Shown here: piece by piece, positions 25,644 through 33,830 of the stretch | Layout of the letters: every line of letters starts with the position of its first letter | Numbering within the stretch: position 1 is the stretch's first letter | Source: Amycolatopsis saalfeldensis | GTDB taxonomy: Bacteria > Actinomycetota > Actinomycetes > Mycobacteriales > Pseudonocardiaceae | Reading direction: 5' to 3' | NCBI RefSeq assembly: GCF_900110575.1 | Contig: NZ_FOEF01000002.1 | Location: forward strand, 706,622-770,621 | Length of the DNA stretch: 64,000 nt | Notes under the pieces: model-generated | Databases searched by the model: none | What the model was told of the DNA's origin: nothing | What the model saw: the letters and a program-made list of their open reading frames with translations, nothing else | Translations under genes and position numbers: made by a program

Positions 25644-26833
25644 TGGTCACCGCGCAGCAGGAGGCGGTGAAGCGGTACTTCACCGGCACCCACCGCACCC
25701 GCGCCCCGGAGCAGACCTGGGCGCTGGCGACCGGGCTGTTCGACCGCTGCGGGATCAGCCGGGTCGCCGACGTCACCGGCCTCGACGTGCTCGGCATCCC
25801 CACGTGGGTCGCGGTCCGCCCGCTGGCCAGCACGCTGAGCGTGAGCCAGGGCAAGGGCGCGACCGACACGGCGGCGAAGGTCTCCGCGTGCATGGAGGCG
25901 ATCGAACTCTGGTACGCGGAGAACCTGCCGGCCGCCGGCGAACCGGTCACCGCGAACGCGGCCGAGCTCGCGCTGCCGTACGACTTCACCGGCCTCCAGC
26001 GTGCCGCCCGCAGCCTGGTGACGGACCGCACCCCGTTGGAATGGCTGCCCGCCGGGGTCATCGGGGAGCCGCGGACGACGCTGGTGCCGCGGCCCTGCGT
26101 CGGGATCTCCTCCCTCGCGTCGCCGGCCTGGTCACCGCCACTGCTGCGGGTGTCGAGCAACGGCCTGGCCAGTGGCAACTGCATCGAAGAGGCCACGCTC
26201 CACGCCTTGTTCGAGCTGGTCGAGCGGGACGCCACCGCCGACCTGATCGACCGTCCCACCACGGTCCGCGACCACATCGCGCCGGAGACCGTCGACGATC
26301 CCGGGTGCGCCGACCTGATCGCGCGCATCGCGGACGCCGGTGCCTGGCTGGAGCTGGTCGACAACACCCGCGACCCGCACTTCCCTTGTTACGTCGCCTA
26401 TCTCTGGTCCCCGGAGGACCCGTCGATCTACTCCGGCTCCGGCTGCCACACCGACCCGGCCGTCGCGCTGTCGCGGGCCATCACGGAGGCGGCCCAGAGC
26501 CGGCTCACCGTCATCAACGGCACCCGCGACGACGTGCACGGCTCGCTGTACCGCTCGCACCGATGGGACGCCGAGCAGCCCGAGACGCCCGCGGACCGGA
26601 CCGGCAGCTGGGCCCGCGCGCTCGAGCGCGTCGACCGGGTCGAATGCGACTCGATGGACGAGGAGCTGGTCCGGTGCGCCCGGCTCGTCGGCGCCCGGAC
26701 CGGCCAGCCGGTGCTGGCCGTGCCGCTGACCACTGTGGACGAACCGCTGGCCGTGGTCCGGGTCGTCGCGCCCGGATTGCGGTTCGGCGCGGGCGACGAG
26801 TGTCCCCGCCCGGTCCAGCCGAACAGGAGTTGA
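25643..26833 (+). CDS. ycaO: Thioamide-forming YcaO (TfuA-associated)
   Basis: The 396-residue stand-alone YcaO lacks the E1-like region and the proline-rich tail of azoline-forming relatives. ATP-site landmarks are SACMEAIELWYAE and EEATLHALFELVERDAT. Together with the TfuA protein encoded 6 bases downstream it would phosphorylate a backbone amide and insert sulfide to make a thioamide. This pair was shown to install the thioamide of saalfelduracin and thiopeptins. The start ATG overlaps the reductase stop (TGATG). Thiostrepton clusters lack this gene, so its presence predicts a thioamide-bearing product. Confidence 0.93.
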   Translation: MVTAQQEAVKRYFTGTHRTRAPEQTWALATGLFDRCGISRVADVTGLDVLGIPTWVAVRPLASTLSVSQGKGATDTAAKVSACMEAIELWYAENLPAAGEPVTANAAELALPYDFTGLQRAARSLVTDRTPLEWLPAGVIGEPRTTLVPRPCVGISSLASPAWSPPLLRVSSNGLASGNCIEEATLHALFELVERDATADLIDRPTTVRDHIAPETVDDPGCADLIARIADAGAWLELVDNTRDPHFPCYVAYLWSPEDPSIYSGSGCHTDPAVALSRAITEAAQSRLTVINGTRDDVHGSLYRSHRWDAEQPETPADRTGSWARALERVDRVECDSMDEELVRCARLVGARTGQPVLAVPLTTVDEPLAVVRVVAPGLRFGAGDECPRPVQPNRS

Positions 26834-26839
26834 ACCGCC

Positions 26840-28204
26840 ATGACCGTGCACGTCTTCGCCGGGCCGACCGTCACCCCCGAGCGGATCACCGGCCTGCTGC
26901 CCGGCGCCGAGGTGCACCCGCCGGTGCAACACGGTGACCTGCTGCGGCTGCCGGCCTGCGGCGGGGACACGGTGCTGCTCGTGGACGGGTTCTTCCTCCA
27001 GGCACCCGCCGTGCGGCACAAGGAGATCCTGCACCTGATCCACTCCGGGGTCCGGGTGGCCGGGACCAGCAGCATGGGTGCGCTGCGCGCGGCCGAACTG
27101 CACCGCTTCGGCATGATCGGTCTCGGCCAGGTGTTCCGCTGGTACGCCGAGGGCACCGTGACCGCCGACGACGAGGTCGCGGTTTCGCACCTGACCGAGG
27201 AGGACGGCTACCGCCAGCTCTCCGACGCGCTGGTCGCCCTGCGCTACGGCCTGGAGCGCGCCACCGGCACCGCGATCACCGCCGCCGAGCGGGACGCGTT
27301 GCTCGCGGAGGTCGCCGCGCTGCCGTTCGCGCGGCGCAGCTGGCGGACGCTGTGGCGGATCACCGGGCACACTCCCCTCGCCGACGCCGCCGCCCGGGTC
27401 CGCGCGTACCTCGCCGACCACCCGCAGGACGCCGACGTCAAACTGCTGGACGCCGAGCTGGCCCTGCGCTGGGTGCTCGACAACCCCGTGCCACCAGCGT
27501 CCGCGGGCGAACGGCCGTCCACTTTGGACACGGTGTACCTCGCCGACTGGCGATGGGAGCACACCCCCGTGCCGGCCGGTGACCGCCGGACCAGCGATCA
27601 CCTCGCGCTCGGCTTCCTGCAGCTGTTCCTGCCGGCCTACCCCCGGCTGAACCGGTACACCGCCCTCGCCCGCATCGGCGGCGACGCCGACGGCGCGCTC
27701 GCTGCGGCCCGGGCGGCCGGGCTGATCGGCGAAGAGGACGAGCCCAGCCCCGGTATGCGCGAGTGGCTGACCGACGAGGAATTGGCCACGACATCCGGCC
27801 GCGAGCTGGTGCTCACGGCGCTCGTGCGGTCGTTCCGCACCGAACCGGGTGTGCGGACCACCCACACGCTGCCGGACCTGGTCTCCTCCGCGGAGCCACT
27901 GCTGCGGCTGGCGAGGAAGTGCGCCGCCACCGCGGGGGCGATGAACGACGCCCGCCGGCAGCGGCACCCGGAGTTCCAGGTCGAGCACGTCCGGACGGAT
28001 CTGGTCGAGCAGTTCTTCTCCGCGCGCTGGCAGTGCGCCGATCTGGAGACCGCCTGCTGGGACCGGGGACTGACCGGACTCGGGCAGCTGCACGAGCTCG
28101 GCCGGTACTACCTGTTGTTCGGGCGGTCGGGCCGGGCCCCGGAACAAGCACTCGCGGCGGTGACCGTCGGCGCCGCGACCGACCACGGCGAGGAGTCCCG
28201 ATGA
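26840..28204 (+). CDS. tfuA: TfuA-like thioamidation partner protein
   Basis: The 454-residue protein carries the TfuA domain in its first ~200 residues: FAGPTV at the start, LVDGFFLQAPAVRHKEILHL, then GTSSMGALRAAEL. TfuA proteins are thought to deliver sulfur or recruit the YcaO enzyme for backbone thioamidation. The remaining ~250 residues form an alpha-rich extension of unknown function. It starts 6 bases after the YcaO stop with AGGAG at good spacing. Its stop overlaps the radical SAM start (ATGA). Confidence 0.93.
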   Translation: MTVHVFAGPTVTPERITGLLPGAEVHPPVQHGDLLRLPACGGDTVLLVDGFFLQAPAVRHKEILHLIHSGVRVAGTSSMGALRAAELHRFGMIGLGQVFRWYAEGTVTADDEVAVSHLTEEDGYRQLSDALVALRYGLERATGTAITAAERDALLAEVAALPFARRSWRTLWRITGHTPLADAAARVRAYLADHPQDADVKLLDAELALRWVLDNPVPPASAGERPSTLDTVYLADWRWEHTPVPAGDRRTSDHLALGFLQLFLPAYPRLNRYTALARIGGDADGALAAARAAGLIGEEDEPSPGMREWLTDEELATTSGRELVLTALVRSFRTEPGVRTTHTLPDLVSSAEPLLRLARKCAATAGAMNDARRQRHPEFQVEHVRTDLVEQFFSARWQCADLETACWDRGLTGLGQLHELGRYYLLFGRSGRAPEQALAAVTVGAATDHGEESR

Positions 28205-29922
28205 GCAGAGGCCTGATCACCCTGGTCAACCCGAACAAGGTGCACCCCCCGATCGCGCCCTACGCGCTCGACGTGCTCACCACCGCGCTGGAGCGGGCCG
28301 ACTTCTCGGTCGAGGTGCTCGACCTGACGTTCCACCGGGACGACTGGGAGTCCTACCTCCGCGCCTACTTCACGAGCCGGGCCCCGCTGCTCGTCGGGGT
28401 CACCATCCGCAACACCGACACGGTCTACGCGTTCGAGCAGCGGCCGTTCGTGGGCGAGCACAAGGAGATCATCACCGAGATCCAGCGGCTGACGGCCGCG
28501 CCGATCGTCGGCGGCGGCATCGGCTTCTCCACCATGCCGTTCGCGCTCGTCGACTACTTCGGCATCGACTTCGGCGTGAAGGGCCCCGGCGAGGAGATCC
28601 TCGTCGACCTGGCCGACGCGCTGGTCACCGGCCGCTCCGCGAGCACCGTCCCCGGGCTGGTCCGCGCCACGCCCGGCGGCGTCACCCGCGTGCCGCCGCT
28701 GGTGCTCACCGCCCGGCCCCAGGCCCAGCCACTGCCGGGCACCGGGTACAACGAGGACCGGGTGTGGCAGGTGGACCAGGCCGGCACCTACATCCGCCGG
28801 ACCGGGACGCCGTTCCGGGTGGACAATCTCGAGTACTACCGCCGCGGCGGCATGGCGGGCATCCTCACCAAGAACGGCTGCACCTACCGCTGCGCGCACT
28901 GCGTCGAGCCCGACGCCAAGGGCGTGCGGTTCGCCCGGCGCGACGCGGCGGCCGTCGTCGACGAGATGCAGTCGCTGGCCGCGCACGGCATCTTCGACCA
29001 GCACACCACCGACAGCGAGTTCAACCTTTCGGTGGCGCACAGCAAGAACGTGCTGCGCGAGATCGTCCGCCGCAAGCACTCGAGCCGCTTCAGCCCGCTG
29101 CACCAGCTGCGGCTGTGGGTGTACTGCCAGCCGGCGCCGTTCGACGCCGAACTGGCCGGGCTGCTCGCCGAAGCCGGCTGCGGCGGGGTCAACGTCGGCA
29201 CCGACCACGTCCGCCCGGATCTGCTGCAGGGCTGGAAGACCACGGAGAAGGGCACCAGTTACTACACCTTCGCCGACACCGAGAACCTGGTCCGGCTGTG
29301 CCACGCCAACGGGATGCTGACCATGGTCGAGTCCCTGCTCGGCATGCCCGGGGAGACCGAGCAGACCATCCGCGAGTGCGTCGACGCGTTCATGGCCCTC
29401 GACGCGACGGTCGCCGCGTTCTCCTTGGGGCTGCGGCTGTTCCCGTACACGCCGATGGGCATCTCCATGGCCGAGCAGTGCGCCGGGGTGCGCACGCTGC
29501 CCGGGCTGCAGTCGAACACGGCGACCGGTCCGATCGTGCTGAAGCCGCTGTCCCTGTGCGACGGGCCGGTGGAGTACGAGCGGCAGTTCATGTTCGACGA
29601 GCGCGGCGAGTTCCGCCTGGTGTGCTACTTCTCGCCGGAGCTCACCGAGGACCCGGGCACCGTCACCGACCCGACCGGCCGCTGGTACCGCTCGGTCGAC
29701 CTGCTGTGGAGCCTGATCGATCCGGCCGACCACTACCGCGTCATGCTGCCGACGGTGTCGGGCTCGAGCGAGCACGACAACAACTACGCGGACAACCCGT
29801 TCCTCACCAGCCTCACCGTGCTCGGGTACACCGGGGCGTTCTGGGCGCACTGGCGCGACCGGGAGGCGATCCTGCGCGAGGCCTCCGACGCGGGCATCGT
29901 CCAGCCGGTCGGCGCGCCGTGA
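28201..29922 (+). CDS. Cobalamin-dependent radical SAM methyltransferase, probable tryptophan 2-C-methylase (TsrT/TsrM type)
   Basis: A 573-residue class B radical SAM enzyme. Residues ~1-200 form a B12-binding Rossmann-like domain (LVNPNKVHPPIAPYALDVLT, APIVGGGIGFSTMPFALVDY). The [4Fe-4S] motif CxxxCxxC is Cys227, Cys231 and Cys234. The thiostrepton enzyme TsrM methylates C2 of tryptophan, the first step to quinaldic acid; this protein occupies the corresponding place next to the ketoreductase. With it the window contains candidate enzymes for the start, middle and end of that branch. Confidence 0.9.
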   Translation: MSRGLITLVNPNKVHPPIAPYALDVLTTALERADFSVEVLDLTFHRDDWESYLRAYFTSRAPLLVGVTIRNTDTVYAFEQRPFVGEHKEIITEIQRLTAAPIVGGGIGFSTMPFALVDYFGIDFGVKGPGEEILVDLADALVTGRSASTVPGLVRATPGGVTRVPPLVLTARPQAQPLPGTGYNEDRVWQVDQAGTYIRRTGTPFRVDNLEYYRRGGMAGILTKNGCTYRCAHCVEPDAKGVRFARRDAAAVVDEMQSLAAHGIFDQHTTDSEFNLSVAHSKNVLREIVRRKHSSRFSPLHQLRLWVYCQPAPFDAELAGLLAEAGCGGVNVGTDHVRPDLLQGWKTTEKGTSYYTFADTENLVRLCHANGMLTMVESLLGMPGETEQTIRECVDAFMALDATVAAFSLGLRLFPYTPMGISMAEQCAGVRTLPGLQSNTATGPIVLKPLSLCDGPVEYERQFMFDERGEFRLVCYFSPELTEDPGTVTDPTGRWYRSVDLLWSLIDPADHYRVMLPTVSGSSEHDNNYADNPFLTSLTVLGYTGAFWAHWRDREAILREASDAGIVQPVGAP

Positions 29923-30722
29923 CCGGCGGGCGCGCGCTGATCACCGGAGCGGGTGGAGGCATCGGCAGCGCCATCGCCCGCGCGCTCGCCGAGGCGGGCC
30001 TTTCGGTCGCGTTGCTGGGGCGGCGGCCGGAGCCGCTGGCGCGGACCGCCCGTGCGTGCGCCCGGTTCGGCGTGCCCGTGGTGGAGCTGCAAGCCGACGT
30101 CACCGATCCCGCGCAGGTGCGCGCCGCGGTCGACGCCGCCGGTCCGGTCGACCTGCTGGTGAACAACGCGGGCGCGGTCGACCGGCACGAGGTCCCGCTC
30201 TGGGAGGCCGAACCCGGCCAGTGGTGGGACACCTACGAGACGAACGTGCGGGGCACCGTCAACCTGTGCCGCGCCGTGCTGCCCGGCATGATCGACCGGG
30301 GTGGCGGCCGGGTGGTCACCATCAACTCCGTCCTGGCCGTGCGGCACGACCCGCGCTACTCCGCGTACAGCGCGTCGAAGCTGGCGTTGCTGGGCTTGTC
30401 CGGGATGGTCGCGGAACCCTTGCGCCAGCACGGAATACTGGTGTTCGACCTCAGCCCCGGCATGGTCCGCACCGACCTGACCCTCGGCATGTCGGTGTGC
30501 GAGGGCCGCACCGATTGGACCCCGGTGGAGCGGATCACCGCCGCGCTGGTGCGGCTGGCCGCCGGCGAACTGGACCCCCTCGCCGGCCGGTTCCTCCACG
30601 TCGGCGTCGACGATCTCGATCGGCTGCTGGCCGACGCCGCGCGCCTGGCGGCCACCGGTGCCCGCACCCTCCGCCTCACCGGCTACGGGCCGGAGGACCC
30701 GCTCGTTCCCCTGCCGTCCTAG
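29919..30722 (+). CDS. Short-chain dehydrogenase, probable quinoline ketone reductase
   Basis: A 267-residue SDR starting at GTG, overlapping the radical SAM stop. It has the cofactor motif TGAGGGIG, NNAG, and the catalytic Ser...YSASK set (SAYSASK). In thiostrepton a stereospecific ketone reductase turns 4-acetylquinoline-2-carboxylate into the 4-(1-hydroxyethyl) form. This gene, adjacent to the tryptophan methylase, is the natural candidate. It is the last gene of the plus-strand biosynthetic operon; a 221-base gap without genes follows. Confidence 0.88.
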   Translation: MTGGRALITGAGGGIGSAIARALAEAGLSVALLGRRPEPLARTARACARFGVPVVELQADVTDPAQVRAAVDAAGPVDLLVNNAGAVDRHEVPLWEAEPGQWWDTYETNVRGTVNLCRAVLPGMIDRGGGRVVTINSVLAVRHDPRYSAYSASKLALLGLSGMVAEPLRQHGILVFDLSPGMVRTDLTLGMSVCEGRTDWTPVERITAALVRLAAGELDPLAGRFLHVGVDDLDRLLADAARLAATGARTLRLTGYGPEDPLVPLPS

Positions 30723-30943
30723 GCGGCGTCGGCACGGAAACCGCCCGGCTCGACGCCCACGAACGGGAACGCGGCCCGCCCGCCGACGCTGGAGAACTGG
30801 ACCACGCTACTTCGGCTCCCACAAGGACCCTTGCCAATCAACGGAAACCCACCCCCGAACGCGTCGCGGGAGCGCTGGCCGAAACCTACGCCGAGGAAAT
30901 GGCGGCCCCTCAACCGAGGAGCCACCATCCCACCTCCCAGCCG

Positions 30944-31942
30944 TCACCAGCCGACGGCGACCTCCAGCCATTGCGGGTCACCGTGCGAGACGAACGAGGA
31001 CTGGCCCGCCACGTCGTCGTACGGGAAGCCGTACGCGAGCTTGTTGATCCCGTGGTCGTGCCAGAACTTCGCGTAGTAGTTCGCCGGGGCGGCCTGGTAG
31101 AAGTTCGCCGGGTCCTGCTGCTGGGCCTCGGGCAGCTGCGCGGTGTGCCGGTTCAGCGCCGCGCACAGGGCCGCGTTCTGGGCCAGCGAGCCGGCGCAGC
31201 CGGTGACGTTCGACGTCGGCTCGTTCACCCCGACCGACTGGGCGTAGGCGGTGAAGTAGTTCGCGTACTGGCCGCCGTCGCGGAAGTCCGGCGAGCTGCC
31301 CGGCGCCGGGATCCGGTACGGCGCGTCCACCGTGGCCAGCCCCTTGAACTCGGCCGGCACCTCCGCCTGGAATTTGGCGAACGTCGCCGAGCGGTCCTCC
31401 TGGAAGGTCTGGTAGTCGTCGCCCACCTGCGTGTCGTAGCCGTCGTGCGCGTGCAGCCGCATGGCCAGCTTCAGGCCGAACGCGTCCACCCGGGTGGTGT
31501 TGCCGTTGAACACGTCCGGGCCGACGGTGAACTCGATGAAGTCGGCGTACTGGCTGTTCGGGGCGCCGAGGTAGAAGTACATCCGGCCGGCCGAGTTGGC
31601 GGGCATGTCGATGTAGGGCTGCTCGGCGATCGAGTGGGTCTGGCCGCCGAAGCTCCAGAACACCTGGTCGTCCGGGTACTTGCCGTTGGTTTGGTTGAGC
31701 ACCTTGACCATCAGCACGTTCTGCGCCGCCGGGATGCTGCCGGTGTCGCCCCAGAACGAGTCGGGCGGCTCGCCGGTGTTCGGCTCCGCCACCGCGGATT
31801 TTCCTTGCGGCGCAGGGGTGTCCGCCGCCTGCGCCGCGGGCACGGCGAAGCCGAGCGCGCCGACGGCGAGTGCCGCCGCCAGCGTCGCCAGCCGGGTACC
31901 GGGGCCGCCGCGGGCACGCCGCGGCAGAGCGTTCGTGGGCAT
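30944..31942 (-). CDS. Secreted GH64/thaumatin-like beta-1,3-glucanase family protein
   Basis: A 332-residue exported protein with an N-terminal signal peptide (LATLAAALAVGALGF, probable cleavage after AQA near residue 40). The mature part (VKVLNQTNGKYPDDQVFWSFGG, AGRMYFYLG, FIEFTVG...TTRVDAFGLKLAMRLH) matches the GH64-like glucanase family that attacks fungal beta-1,3-glucan. It is a stand-alone gene facing the end of the thiopeptide cluster, with its own palindrome-containing promoter region. No carbohydrate-binding module is visible. Confidence 0.85.
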   Translation of the reverse strand: MPTNALPRRARGGPGTRLATLAAALAVGALGFAVPAAQAADTPAPQGKSAVAEPNTGEPPDSFWGDTGSIPAAQNVLMVKVLNQTNGKYPDDQVFWSFGGQTHSIAEQPYIDMPANSAGRMYFYLGAPNSQYADFIEFTVGPDVFNGNTTRVDAFGLKLAMRLHAHDGYDTQVGDDYQTFQEDRSATFAKFQAEVPAEFKGLATVDAPYRIPAPGSSPDFRDGGQYANYFTAYAQSVGVNEPTSNVTGCAGSLAQNAALCAALNRHTAQLPEAQQQDPANFYQAAPANYYAKFWHDHGINKLAYGFPYDDVAGQSSFVSHGDPQWLEVAVGW

Positions 31943-32090
31943 GGTTCCTCCCTGGCCGGGAAAGTGGGACGGACTCGCCGCCGGTCAGGGGACGGCAACG
32001 TCCGGCTCGCCCCCTTCACCGCCGGGCCGGAGCGAGGCGACAAACGGCGGGGGACGTTCGGTAGAAAGGTTCATACCACCGGACCCGACC

Positions 32091-32105
32091 TGTCAAGCCT
32101 TGACA
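32091..32105 (-). promoter_or_regulatory. Palindrome TGTCAAG-C-CTTGACA upstream of the glucanase gene
   Basis: A perfect 7+1+7 palindrome lies 149 bases upstream of the glucanase start, within a gene-poor stretch of 293 bases (31943-32235). The minus-strand half is itself a TTGACA -35 element, with a weaker TATGAA about 15 bases downstream. A regulator bound here would block the promoter. The rest of the stretch shows no other feature. Confidence 0.5.
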
Positions 32106-32235
32106 AACCCGGCGCCGGCGGGCGATATTCGGCAACCGTTGCACCTCTCCCTCTGCGTGGCGCCGCCACCCGCCCAGGGGCCGACTTCGACTGGAGTCCG
32201 CCATGCCCTGCGGCGCCGTTCGCCCCCGTGCCCGC

Positions 32236-32779
32236 TCAGCTGTCCACAAAGGACGCTTCGCTGAGCCGCCGCACCGCGGCCGCGGAGTCCGCACCCGGTT
32301 CGGCGGCGTAGAGCGTCAGGAACTGGTCCGCGTCGTCCAGCACGCCTCGCAGTTCGTACGCCAGGGTGAACTCGCCCGCCACCGGATGGCGGAACCCCTT
32401 GGCGCCGAAGGTGTGCTGGTGCACGTCGTGCTCGCCCCACCAGGCGCGGAAGCCCCCGTCGGCCGCCGAAGGGTCCGCGACCAGGTCCGCCGGCAGCGGG
32501 CCGGGCCGAGCGAGCGCGAACATGTGCGCCCGCTCCGTGGGGTTCAGCCGCAGTGCCCGCGCCACGGCGTCGACCACCTCATCCGACGAGTTGCCCGGCG
32601 GCCGCGTTCCAAGCGCACGACAGTTCCAGTAGCTGCCAAACCGGCCGGAAGCAAGCAGTTCGCGCGGTCCGTCGCCCTTACCGGTCGGCTCGCTTCCGGC
32701 CTATTTGCCATGGTCAACGTTCTCCCCGGCCAGCCGCGCGCGAGCGCAGGAACTCGCCCAGCTCCTCTTCCCGCTCCAT
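32236..32779 (-). pseudogene. Broken MmyB-type helix-turn-helix regulator
   Basis: The gene start survives at 32779 as MEREEELGEFLRSRAAG, the usual opening of MmyB-family XRE regulators. The frame stops about 21 codons in. Most of the helix-turn-helix is replaced by about 120 bases of unrelated-looking sequence. The linker VRLERGRR then reappears in a different frame from the ligand-binding domain, which continues from SSDEVVDAVARALRLNPTERAHMFALARP to the stop at 32236. The last 113 codons are intact and open. This family commonly controls an adjacent oxidoreductase gene; the neighbour at 32791 would be that partner. Confidence 0.8.
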
Positions 32780-32790
32780 GACTCCGACTC

Positions 32791-33771
32791 CTAGGGCGTG
32801 GTGAGCACCAGCCGCCCGGTGACCTCGCGGGCGTCCATCCGCCGGTGGGCCTCCCGCGCCTCGGCGAACGGCAGCGTCGTCACGGGCAGCTTGATCTTCC
32901 CCTCGGTGTACAGCGGCAGGATCGCCCGCGCCGCGGCCACGGCCGGCGTGGTGCCGGCGGCCAGGAAACCACCGACGTTGAACCCGACGACGCCGATGTT
33001 GCCGCCCCACACCGCGTTCGAGTCGATTGCCGCGCCCGGCCGGCCACCGGCGTTGCCGACCGCGAGCAGCCGGCCCATCGGGGCGAGCAGGCCGAGTGAG
33101 GCGAGCCGCAGGTCGCCGCCCACCGGGTCGACGATCACCGCGAAACGCTTGTCCCCCAACGCTTCGGTGATCTCGCTGGCGAGCACGACCCGGTCGAAGC
33201 CCAGCGCGAGCGCCGCGTCCACCTGCCCGGCGCGGCGCACGGTGCCGACCACCTCGGTCGCGCCGAGCAGCCGCGCGACCTCGGGGTACACCGACGACAG
33301 CCCGCCGAGCGCGCCGTGCACCAGCACCTCGCCCCCGGACGGCGGCCGCACCGCCTCGGTGAGGGAAAGGCAGGCCGTCACGGTGTTCGCGAACCCGGCC
33401 ACGGCCTGTTCCCGGCTCACCCCGGTGCCCGCCAGCGGCACCACCAGATCGGCCGGCGCCACGGTGACCTCGGCGTATCCGCCCATGCCCGGCAACGTCA
33501 GCGTCGCCACCTCGTCGCCGACGGCGAACCGGTCGGCGCCCGGGCCGACGGCGCGCACGGTGCCCGCCACCTCGAGCCCGGGAACCAGCGGCGGCTTCGG
33601 CGCGTAGTCGTACTCGGCCAGCTCGCCGCGGCGGATGATCGCGTCGACCAGCCCGACGGCCGAGTGCGACACGGTGATGCTCACCGCGCCGGGGCCCGGG
33701 GCCGGCTCGGGCAGCTCCTGCTGCTCGAGGACCCCGGGCTCGCCGTACGCGGTGATGGAGATGGCCTTCAT
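32791..33771 (-). CDS. NADPH:quinone oxidoreductase (MDR superfamily)
   Basis: The 326-residue medium-chain reductase begins MKAISITAYGEPGVLEQQELPEP. It carries the GroES-like fold and a Rossmann region (VLVHGALGGLSSVYPEVARLLGATEVVGT). The catalytic and structural zinc cysteines are missing, so it belongs to the zinc-free quinone/enoyl reductases. A GGAGGAA site precedes the ATG. It neighbours the broken MmyB-type regulator, the usual partner of such genes, and may therefore now be unregulated. Confidence 0.88.
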   Translation of the reverse strand: MKAISITAYGEPGVLEQQELPEPAPGPGAVSITVSHSAVGLVDAIIRRGELAEYDYAPKPPLVPGLEVAGTVRAVGPGADRFAVGDEVATLTLPGMGGYAEVTVAPADLVVPLAGTGVSREQAVAGFANTVTACLSLTEAVRPPSGGEVLVHGALGGLSSVYPEVARLLGATEVVGTVRRAGQVDAALALGFDRVVLASEITEALGDKRFAVIVDPVGGDLRLASLGLLAPMGRLLAVGNAGGRPGAAIDSNAVWGGNIGVVGFNVGGFLAAGTTPAVAAARAILPLYTEGKIKLPVTTLPFAEAREAHRRMDAREVTGRLVLTTP

Positions 33772-33830
33772 GGTGCGTTCCTCCCGGTGTGCCTTGCCAC
33801 TGCACCACCGAGGTTAACGACGAGGCACGC

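Noticed and set aside
30056..32311. Plus-strand open frame running across the reductase end and the glucanase gene
   Set aside because: It merges shadow frames of three different features, including a gene on the opposite strand, and has no family match.
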